Source of the DNA: an uncultured SAR116 cluster alpha proteobacterium
GTDB taxonomy: Bacteria > Pseudomonadota > Alphaproteobacteria > Puniceispirillales > GCA-002684695
Reading direction: 5' to 3'
Length of the DNA: 36,294 bases
NCBI GenBank assembly: GCA_902532475.1
Contig: CACAIE010000019.1
Location: 1-36,294 of the forward strand
Shown here: in pieces, positions 1 through 7,290 of the stretch
Numbering within the stretch: the stretch's first letter is position 1
Layout: every line of letters begins with the position of its first letter
Program-made: the position numbers and the translations under genes
Notes under the pieces: model-generated
Seen by the model: the letters and a program-made list of their open reading frames with translations, nothing else
Told to the model about the DNA's origin: nothing
Database searches by the model: none

Positions 1-64
1 ATTGTTAATTTTTTTAACCGACGCTTTGAATGAATTGCGTCAATTAATAAAAGGGGAGGATATA

Positions 65-1387
65 ATGTCTGACCAAGTAAATGATAATCTTAAAAATCCA
101 GATTATAATCCGCCTATGGGCGAAAGCATAGCTCTAGGGTTGCAGCATGTATTAGCCATGTTTGTAAGTAACTTTACTCCAGCTGTTATTATTGGGGGAG
201 CTGCAGGATTTGCCTTTGGTGGGGCGGATGCTGTGTTTTTAATACAAATGTCAATGTTATTTGCGGGTATCGCAACATTATTTCAAACCATTGGGTTTGG
301 TCCAGTAGGTGCAAGGTTACCTGTTATGCAGGGCACTAGTTTTGCTTTTATACCAATAATGGTTCCTATAATTAAAACTGCAGGGATGGGTGCTCTTTAT
401 GGGGGCATAATAGTTGGCGGTTTATTTCACGCTGCATTAGGCATGTTTATAGGTCGTTTTCGTCATTGGTTTCCACCTTTAGTCTCTGGCTTAGTTATAT
501 TAGCTATAGGATTAGCACTGATCCCAACAGGAATAAAATATGCTGCTGGTGGTGCTGCTGCTTTTCAAATGAATGCGCCTGAATGGGGCTCTATGTCTAA
601 ATGGGGTTTAGCACTTGTAGTTATAATTGTAGCCTTAGGTTTTAAATTTTATGCTAGAGGTGTCCTTTCAAGTGCTGCAATTTTAATAGGTTTGATTGCT
701 GGATATATTGTTGGTATTTTCATGGGTGTAGTAAATTTTTCAGGCGTTGAAAAAGCAAGTTGGTTTGCCTTACCGGTTCCCTTTAAATACGGTTTTGAAT
801 TACATGCAGCAGCCATTATTGGCATGTGTTTAATGGCTATTGTTAGTGCAATTGAAACTATAGGCGACATTTCAGGAATAACTAAAGGAGGAGCTAATAG
901 AGAGGCAACTGATGATGAAATTCAGGGCGGGACTTTTGCTGACGGATTAGGAACGGCAGTTGCTGGAGTTTTTGGAGGCCTTCCTAACACATCTTTCAGT
1001 CAAAACGTTGGACTGGTTTCTATGACGGGCGTTATGAGTCGCTGGGTAGTAACAATTGGCGCTATTTTTCTAGTTCTTTGTGGTTTAATTCCTAAAATTG
1101 GAGCTATAGTCGCCTCAATGCCAATGTCTGTATTAGGTGGTGGAGTAATTTTAATGTTTGGTATGGTTGCCTCAGCTGGGATAAATATGCTTTCTGCTGT
1201 TTCTTGGAATAGAAGAAACATGCTTATTTTGGCTTTATCATTATCAGTGGGACTTGGATTGCAAGCTGTTCCAAATGCAATGCAACACTTACCCGATACC
1301 ATGAAATTATTAATGACTTCAGGATTATTACCTTCAGCATTTTTAGCTGTATTATTAAATATAATATTACCTGAAGAAATTGAATAA
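65..1387 (+). CDS. NCS2-family purine (xanthine/urate-type) permease
   Basis: Inner-membrane nucleobase:cation symporter of the NCS2/NAT family (440 aa from this start), almost entirely hydrophobic and of family length. Visible family marks are a Gln-His pair in the first membrane segment (residues 27-28), ETIGD around residue 264, and the NAT signature starting QNVG at 313-316 and ending T-G at 321-322. In characterised members the T-G ending goes with xanthine/urate carriers rather than uracil carriers, so I favour xanthine, urate or a related oxidised purine as substrate. I chose ATG 65 because a strong Shine-Dalgarno (AGGGGAGGA) ends 4 nt upstream; a longer frame open to position 2 adds 21 residues unlike the family. 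A terminator follows directly. The neighbouring 8-oxoguanine deaminase-like gene supports a purine role. Confidence 0.9.
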   Translation: MSDQVNDNLKNPDYNPPMGESIALGLQHVLAMFVSNFTPAVIIGGAAGFAFGGADAVFLIQMSMLFAGIATLFQTIGFGPVGARLPVMQGTSFAFIPIMVPIIKTAGMGALYGGIIVGGLFHAALGMFIGRFRHWFPPLVSGLVILAIGLALIPTGIKYAAGGAAAFQMNAPEWGSMSKWGLALVVIIVALGFKFYARGVLSSAAILIGLIAGYIVGIFMGVVNFSGVEKASWFALPVPFKYGFELHAAAIIGMCLMAIVSAIETIGDISGITKGGANREATDDEIQGGTFADGLGTAVAGVFGGLPNTSFSQNVGLVSMTGVMSRWVVTIGAIFLVLCGLIPKIGAIVASMPMSVLGGGVILMFGMVASAGINMLSAVSWNRRNMLILALSLSVGLGLQAVPNAMQHLPDTMKLLMTSGLLPSAFLAVLLNIILPEEIE

Positions 1388-1406
1388 ACTAAATAAAATA
1401 CAATTT

Positions 1407-1436
1407 AAATGCAGCCATTATTGGCTGCATTTTTTT
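1407..1436 (+). terminator. Rho-independent terminator after the permease
   Basis: An 11-bp perfect stem (AAATGCAGCCA at 1407-1417 with TGGCTGCATTT at 1422-1432) has a 4-nt loop and runs into seven T residues (1430-1436). It lies 20 nt past the permease stop and only 8 nt before the ATG of the next gene, so that gene either has its own promoter overlapping this element or depends on read-through. Confidence 0.9.
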
Positions 1437-1443
1437 ATATCTT

Positions 1444-2811
1444 ATGAAAAATTTATTAATCAAAAACGCTAAAATAATCGCAACAATGGATGGAAAGGGC
1501 TACTCTTCTACTGGAAGAGAATTGCACAATTCATCCATTTATTGTGAAGATGGAATTATAACTAAGATATTTAATGATGAAACACTTAGCATTGATCCAG
1601 ATTTAATTATAGACGCATCAAATCATGTTATTATCCCTGGATTAATTAATACTCACCATCATTTATTTCAGACTTTAACAAAAGCAGTTTCTTTAGCTCA
1701 AAATGCTTCCTTATTTGATTGGTTGAAAACTTTGTATCCAATATGGTCTAATATAACACCTGAAGATTTAAAATCTGCAGTGAAAATAGGATTATCTGAA
1801 TTAATTTTATCTGGATGCACAACATCTACAGATCATCTGTACATATATCCTAACGGCGTACAGATAGAAGACGAAATAGAAGTTGCTAATGAAATTGGAA
1901 TTAGATTTCATCCCACAAGGGGTTCAATGAGTATAGGAGAATCTAATGGAGGTTTGCCACCTGATAATTTAGTTGAAAATGAAAATAAAATATTAAAAGA
2001 TTCAATGAGAATAATTGAACGCTGGCATGATCCCGAACACAATTCAATGATTAATGTTTCATTGGCCCCTTGTTCACCTTTTTCTGTTTCAAAAAACCTC
2101 ATGATAGAAACTGCTAAGTTAGCAAGAAATTATAATGTAGGCCTCCATACTCATTTAGCAGAAAATATTGATGATTTGAAATACTCACAAGAAATGTTTG
2201 GGTTGACCCCAGGGCAATATGTTGAAGAACTAGGATGGCTTGGTAAAGACGTTTGGCATGCACACTGTGTAAAACTTTCCGATAATGAAATTGACCTGTT
2301 TTCAAAATCGAAAACCGGTATATCTCATTGCCCTTGTTCAAATATGAGGCTTGGTTCCGGAATAATTCCTTTGTCTAAAATGTTAGATAAAAATATTTCA
2401 ATTGGATTAGGAGTTGATGGTTCAGCTTCTAATGATAGTGGTAATCTTTTAAATGAGGCTAGAATGTCTCTTTATCTTCAAAGAGTTCAAAATGGTGGAA
2501 ATACATTAAACGCTCGAAATGCTTTATGGTTGGCTACTGCTGGTGGTGCTAAAACTCTTAATAGAAATGACATTGGAAGTATCAAAATTGGTAAAAGTGC
2601 TGATTTTGCAATCTATGATTTATCTAGTTTATCATTATCAGGGGCAGTTGATGATCCAATTGCATCACTTGTTTTTTGTGGACCACTAAACACAAAATGG
2701 ACTATTTGTAATGGAAGAATTATTTCTGAAAGTAACAACATAACCAATTTAGAATTAAGTAAAACAATCGAAATTCATAATATTTTATCTAAAAACTTAT
2801 TAAATAAATAA
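1444..2811 (+). CDS. 8-oxoguanine deaminase-like amidohydrolase
   Basis: Cytosolic metal-dependent amidohydrolase (455 aa) of the TrzA/AtzB/8-oxoguanine deaminase group, expected to hydrolyse the 2-amino group of 8-oxoguanine to give uric acid. Metal-site residues are visible in order: H71-H-H73 after PGLIN, HTH at 235-237 followed by E240, HAH at 272-274, and D325 in GVDGSASND. That last motif is typical of the 8-oxoguanine deaminase branch, whereas classical guanine deaminases have GTDIAGG there. ATG 1444 gives a family-like N-terminus, but no Shine-Dalgarno is visible because the preceding terminator occupies that space. The permease upstream fits purine uptake followed by deamination. Another aminohydrolase activity on a triazine or pterin cannot be excluded from sequence alone. 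Confidence 0.75.
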   Translation: MKNLLIKNAKIIATMDGKGYSSTGRELHNSSIYCEDGIITKIFNDETLSIDPDLIIDASNHVIIPGLINTHHHLFQTLTKAVSLAQNASLFDWLKTLYPIWSNITPEDLKSAVKIGLSELILSGCTTSTDHLYIYPNGVQIEDEIEVANEIGIRFHPTRGSMSIGESNGGLPPDNLVENENKILKDSMRIIERWHDPEHNSMINVSLAPCSPFSVSKNLMIETAKLARNYNVGLHTHLAENIDDLKYSQEMFGLTPGQYVEELGWLGKDVWHAHCVKLSDNEIDLFSKSKTGISHCPCSNMRLGSGIIPLSKMLDKNISIGLGVDGSASNDSGNLLNEARMSLYLQRVQNGGNTLNARNALWLATAGGAKTLNRNDIGSIKIGKSADFAIYDLSSLSLSGAVDDPIASLVFCGPLNTKWTICNGRIISESNNITNLELSKTIEIHNILSKNLLNK

Positions 2812-2895
2812 AACTTTCTTATATTCGCCCTTGAAAATTATATAATTTATTCTTAAATCTAACTCTAGTTATCTAACTAAAAATCAGGAAAAGTG

Positions 2896-4773
2896 ATGAG
2901 CGCAGAAGAGCATAATTTTGAAGCAGAAACAGGCAAAGTATTAAACATTGTAATTAATTCCCTTTACAGTAATAAAGACATATTTCTTAGAGAATTAATA
3001 TCGAACGCATCTGATGCATGTGATAAAAGACGATACAAAAGTTTAACTGACAAGTCATTTTCTTCATCAATAGATTTTAATATTAACTTAGTTGTCGACC
3101 CCAAAGCTAAAACATTAAAAATTTCAGACAATGGAATAGGAATGTCTAAAGATGAATTGATATCAAGTCTTGGAACAATTGCAAAATCTGGAACGAAAGC
3201 TTTTTTAGAGGGAATTACAAAGCAAAAAAATAAAAAGGATAATTTATCTTTAATCGGTCAATTTGGTGTTGGATTTTATTCAGCTTTCATGGTTTCTGAT
3301 AAAGTTGAAGTAGTATCAAAAGGCATTGGATCAAAACAATCCTTTCATTGGGAGTCTGATGGTCAATCCTCTTTTAAAGTTTCTGAGACCAATAGAGAAA
3401 TAGAAGGAACAGAAATTACCCTTCACATTAAAAAAACTGAAAAAGATTACTTGGAGACATTTCGCATAGAGAATATCGTTAAAAAATATTCTGATCATAT
3501 CCCTTATCCCGTAAAACTAATAGAAGAGGGGAAAGAAAATGATCTAAAATCACTAAACTCTGCTTCTGCTTTGTGGATGAGAAATAAAAAGGATATTAAA
3601 CAAGAGCAGTACGAAGAGTTTTACAATCATTTGGGTGGCATAGGCAAGCCATGGAAAATTATTCACAATACTACCGAAGGATTAATTAGCTTTACCAATT
3701 TATTATTCATACCTGAAATGAAACCTTTTGATTTATTTAATCCTGACCGAAAGACTTCAGTTAAGCTTTATACAAACAGGGTCTTCATTACTGATGAATG
3801 TGAAAATTTACTTCCATCTTATTTACGCTTTATTAAAGGCGTTGTTGACAGCGAGGACATAGACTTAAATGTTAGCAGGGAAATGATGCAAAGCAATACC
3901 GCTTTAAATAAAATCAGTAAAGCTTTAGTCAACAAAATTTTAAGTGAACTTAGAAAAGAGTGTGAAAAGAATAGGGAAGGGTATGAAAAATTCTTTAATG
4001 AATTTGGTGCAGCATTTAAAGAGGGAATATATGAAGATTTTGATAGAAGGAAATCCTTACTAGACATTTCTTTATTTAAATCAACGAACGATGAAAAATA
4101 TACCTCACTGAATGAATACATTTCGAGAATGAAAGAAGATCAAAATGATATTTATTATATTTCCGGAGAAAGTATTGAACAAGTCATTAAAAGCCCTCAA
4201 ATAGAGGGATTTAAATCGAGGGGTCTGGAAGTTTTATTTATGGTTGACCCTGTTGATGAGTTTTGGCTTCCATCATTTAATGAGTATGAAGGTAAGGGAT
4301 TTAAATCTGTAACAAAGGGTAATGCTGACTTATCAAAATTTGAACCAAAAGAAGATAAAGAAAATAAGAAGAAAAAACCTGCTAATAAAAAAGAAATTGA
4401 GACTTTAATTTCCGAAATGAAAAGTCATTTGGGTGAAAAGGTAAAGGACATTAAGTCATCCCAAATGTTAACCGACAGCCCCGTATGCTTAACTGCTGAT
4501 GAGGCTGAGATGGATATTCATCTTGAACGTTTGATGAGACAACACAAAAGGCTCGACAAAGAAAGTAAAAAAATACTGGAGATCAATGATTCTCATGACT
4601 TAATTAAGTCACTGGCAAAGATAGTTTCGAAGTCAAGTGACAAGTCAATTGTTAATGACGTCAGCCACTTATTATTAGACCAAGCAAGAATTGTTGAAGG
4701 CGAACTTCCTTTAGATACCAAAGGGTTCACCGAAAAACTTTCTTCTATCATTACTAGAAGTCTTTCATCGTAG
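2896..4773 (+). CDS. htpG: Molecular chaperone HtpG (Hsp90)
   Basis: Cytosolic ATP-dependent Hsp90 chaperone of full family length (625 aa). The N-terminal GHKL ATPase has the N-box (LRELISNASDA), the DNGIGM loop, GTIAKSGT and the lid motif GQFGVGFYSAFMV. The middle domain has the conserved catalytic-loop region IDLNVSREMMQ. The C-terminal dimerisation domain follows a lysine/glutamate-rich stretch at about residues 480-500. GTG 2893 and ATG 2896 are adjacent possible starts; I prefer ATG with AGGAA 5 nt upstream. It ends 7 nt before the convergent gamma-glutamyltransferase-like gene, with no obvious terminator between them. Confidence 0.97.
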   Translation: MSAEEHNFEAETGKVLNIVINSLYSNKDIFLRELISNASDACDKRRYKSLTDKSFSSSIDFNINLVVDPKAKTLKISDNGIGMSKDELISSLGTIAKSGTKAFLEGITKQKNKKDNLSLIGQFGVGFYSAFMVSDKVEVVSKGIGSKQSFHWESDGQSSFKVSETNREIEGTEITLHIKKTEKDYLETFRIENIVKKYSDHIPYPVKLIEEGKENDLKSLNSASALWMRNKKDIKQEQYEEFYNHLGGIGKPWKIIHNTTEGLISFTNLLFIPEMKPFDLFNPDRKTSVKLYTNRVFITDECENLLPSYLRFIKGVVDSEDIDLNVSREMMQSNTALNKISKALVNKILSELRKECEKNREGYEKFFNEFGAAFKEGIYEDFDRRKSLLDISLFKSTNDEKYTSLNEYISRMKEDQNDIYYISGESIEQVIKSPQIEGFKSRGLEVLFMVDPVDEFWLPSFNEYEGKGFKSVTKGNADLSKFEPKEDKENKKKKPANKKEIETLISEMKSHLGEKVKDIKSSQMLTDSPVCLTADEAEMDIHLERLMRQHKRLDKESKKILEINDSHDLIKSLAKIVSKSSDKSIVNDVSHLLLDQARIVEGELPLDTKGFTEKLSSIITRSLSS

Positions 4774-4780
4774 TCTTTAA

Positions 4781-6364
4781 TTAATAACCTAATGCAATTC
4801 CGTCTTTTCTTGGATCGGAAGCACCAATAAGTTTCCCTTCTTTCCAATCAATTGAAACGATTTGACCGCCTCCATGAGGGTATTGAGAAGTCTTTACATC
4901 ATGACCTTTAGATTTTAACTTATTTACAATTTTACTTGAAAGACTTCTCTCCACTTCGATCGTGTCGTTTATTGGTAAAAATCTTGGCTTATCTAATGAT
5001 TTTTGAAAATTTAAATTATGATCTATTACACAACTCAATACGTCGGAGTGTCCTATTGGTTGATAATCTCCTCCCATTACACCATATGACATGAATAATT
5101 TATCATCTCTGAAAACCATTCCAGGTATTATTGTATGCATTGGCCTTTTTGATGGTTGTAGGCAATTGGGATGGCCTTTTATTAAATTGAAACTTTTACC
5201 CCTGTTTTGTAACAAAATTCCAGTTTCCGGTGGCACCAAACCAGATCCAAATGATTCATAAATTGAGTTTATAAAACTAACCGCATTTAAATCTTTATCA
5301 ACAACAGTCAAATATACAGTATTTGATCCTATACTTGGAATTGGAGGAATTAAATTGTTAGCTTTATTGACATCAATTGATTGAGATAATTTATTAATCA
5401 ACAAATCATCACTTATGATTTCCATAATTAGCTTACTAGAATTCAGGTCGCCTAATAATTTATTTCTATAATTGTACGCAATTTTAGCAGCCTCTATCAG
5501 CAAATGAATTCTGTCGGGATGATTAAAATCATATTTTGAAATTTTAAAGCTCTCTAGAATTCGGAGTATTATTAAGGCAATTACACCTTGAGTATTTGGT
5601 GGTAATTGAAAAATTTTATTGTCTCTATAATAAGAATATATCGGTTCAACAAATTCCCCATGAGCATTGCAAAAATCTTCGGTCGTGTGAAGACCACCTA
5701 ATTCATTAAGAAACTTTACAATTTTACTTGGCACTTCACCTTCGTAAAACCCTTTTCTTCCTTGTTTAGATATTGTTTTTAAAACTTCTGCTAAATACAA
5801 ATTCTTCATTTTTTGACCGGGAAGGGGAGGTTTTTTATTCCTAAGGAATATATCTTTAGCTTCAACGTTGACTAATCTTTTAAAGTTATTTGACCAGGTA
5901 TAAGACAGTCTTTCATGAACAAAAAAACCTTCCTCAGCAAATTTGATCGCTGGATTTATTATTTCATCAAAATCTAGATTGCAAAATCTTTCATGCAACT
6001 TAAACCATGCATCAACCGCCCCTGGTATCGTAACAGAGTGAGGGCTTCGTCCATCAATATAATCTAGTTTTAGTTCCCTTGCGCTGTCAATTGTTAGTCT
6101 AGATGGCGATTTACCAGAGCCGTTAAACGCAATTGGAATAGAATTTCCATTCTTAGAAAATAGCGCAAAGCAATCACCCCCTATGCCGGTGTCTGTAGGT
6201 TCAATAACTGCAAGAACGGCCGCCGCTGCTATGGCTGCGTCCATAGCGTTACCACCTTTTTTAAGAATTTCAATGGCTGATTCAGAAGCCAAAGGCTGTG
6301 AAGATGCTACCATTGCATTGCTCGAAAAAACTTCAGAACGACCCGGATAGTTGAAATCTCTCAT
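4781..6364 (-). CDS. Gamma-glutamyltransferase-family protein, no signal peptide
   Basis: An N-terminal nucleophile hydrolase of the gamma-glutamyltransferase family (527 aa), which cleaves or transfers gamma-glutamyl groups from glutathione-like substrates after autoprocessing into two chains. The predicted processing site and nucleophile is T349 in GSNTVYLTVVDKD, matching the TT-x-Y/F-x-VVD-x-x-GNAV context of the family. The glycine-rich MGGDYQPIGH at 430-439 also matches. The N-terminus starts directly in the catalytic fold (SSNAMVASSQPLASESA) with no signal peptide, so it is probably cytosolic, like the YwrD-type branch rather than periplasmic Ggt. It is divergent from gspO across 84 AT-rich bases. 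Acylase activity on other amides is possible, since these branches are poorly characterised. Confidence 0.85.
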   Translation of the reverse strand: MRDFNYPGRSEVFSSNAMVASSQPLASESAIEILKKGGNAMDAAIAAAAVLAVIEPTDTGIGGDCFALFSKNGNSIPIAFNGSGKSPSRLTIDSARELKLDYIDGRSPHSVTIPGAVDAWFKLHERFCNLDFDEIINPAIKFAEEGFFVHERLSYTWSNNFKRLVNVEAKDIFLRNKKPPLPGQKMKNLYLAEVLKTISKQGRKGFYEGEVPSKIVKFLNELGGLHTTEDFCNAHGEFVEPIYSYYRDNKIFQLPPNTQGVIALIILRILESFKISKYDFNHPDRIHLLIEAAKIAYNYRNKLLGDLNSSKLIMEIISDDLLINKLSQSIDVNKANNLIPPIPSIGSNTVYLTVVDKDLNAVSFINSIYESFGSGLVPPETGILLQNRGKSFNLIKGHPNCLQPSKRPMHTIIPGMVFRDDKLFMSYGVMGGDYQPIGHSDVLSCVIDHNLNFQKSLDKPRFLPINDTIEVERSLSSKIVNKLKSKGHDVKTSQYPHGGGQIVSIDWKEGKLIGASDPRKDGIALGY

Positions 6365-6448
6365 CTTTACCTTAATTAATTGTTATGTTGATTATAAATT
6401 ATAATTATATAATTTACATTTAATAAATTTAATTGCTTTGAGTTAGTC

Positions 6449-7237
6449 TTGTCACCATTTATATTACATGACCACTTCCATGAAGTTAACTTGTTCATTT
6501 TTTTTATTATTTTCGTTGTAGGAGTTTCTTTTGGTTCATTTTTACATTCATTATCTATCCGAATATTAAATAATAAGAGCTTACTGCATGGAAGATCACA
6601 GTGTGATGAATGTCATAAGGAATTATTTTGGTGGCATTTAATCCCTATACTCAGTTACTTTTACTTAAAGGGCCGCTGTTACTTTTGCCAAAAACCTATT
6701 AATATTCAACTCCCTATTTCAGAATTATTGTTAGGTGTTTTGTTTATATTGTATTTTATCCAATTTGATACTGAGAACTTCATCTTTTACTCTATTTTTT
6801 CAAGTTTATTATTGATATGTTTTATAACTGACTGGTCTTCAATGCAGTTACATTTTCCTGTTATGTTTTTAATGATGGTTATAGGTATTTTATTTAATAT
6901 ATTGCTTAATATTAATTCTATTTCATTTGGATTAAAGTTTTCTGTTATTGGCATTCTTGCTGGTTGGCTTCTAATATTCTCAATTAATCAAATATACTTT
7001 TTTTTGCGTAAAACCAATGGATTTGGAGAAGGAGATAAATGGCTTTTAGCATCCATTGGGTCTTTTTTTGGTTTAGAACAAATGATACATATTTTTATTT
7101 ACGCATCAATTACAAGTGCACTTTGGGGCCTGTTTATATTAACCATTAAAATGGCAACTATAAAAACTAAACTTCCCTTTGGTTCGTTTCTTTGTTTTGT
7201 TTCTTTTTTTATGCCCTTAATAACAGTTTACACATAA
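6449..7237 (+). CDS. gspO: Prepilin peptidase / N-methyltransferase (GspO/PilD)
   Basis: Inner-membrane aspartic protease of family A24 (262 aa) that cleaves the leader of type II secretion pseudopilins and methylates the new N-terminus. It has the N-terminal methyltransferase region with two CxxC pairs (CDEC and CYFC) and multiple membrane segments. The first catalytic aspartate is in ITDWSSMQLHFP and the second in the GxGD motif (GFGEGDKWLLASIG). Start choice is weak: TTG 6449 is the first usable start after an in-frame stop at 6410, no in-frame ATG precedes the conserved domain, and the Shine-Dalgarno is poor. It faces the secretion operon on the other side of the 770-aa protein and should process GspG-K. 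Confidence 0.9.
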   Translation: MSPFILHDHFHEVNLFIFFIIFVVGVSFGSFLHSLSIRILNNKSLLHGRSQCDECHKELFWWHLIPILSYFYLKGRCYFCQKPINIQLPISELLLGVLFILYFIQFDTENFIFYSIFSSLLLICFITDWSSMQLHFPVMFLMMVIGILFNILLNINSISFGLKFSVIGILAGWLLIFSINQIYFFLRKTNGFGEGDKWLLASIGSFFGLEQMIHIFIYASITSALWGLFILTIKMATIKTKLPFGSFLCFVSFFMPLITVYT

Positions 7238-7239
7238 AA

Positions 7240-7267
7240 AAAATGCCCGGAATAATCCGGGCATTTT
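7240..7267. terminator. Bidirectional terminator between gspO and the 770-aa gene
   Basis: A 9-bp GC-rich stem (ATGCCCGGA at 7243-7251, TCCGGGCAT at 7256-7264) with a 4-nt loop is flanked by an A-run on the left (7236-7243) and a T-run on the right (7264-7267). It serves both convergent transcripts: gspO from the left and the secretion operon end from the right. Confidence 0.92.
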
Positions 7268-7290
7268 AAATTAAATATGAATTAATTTAA

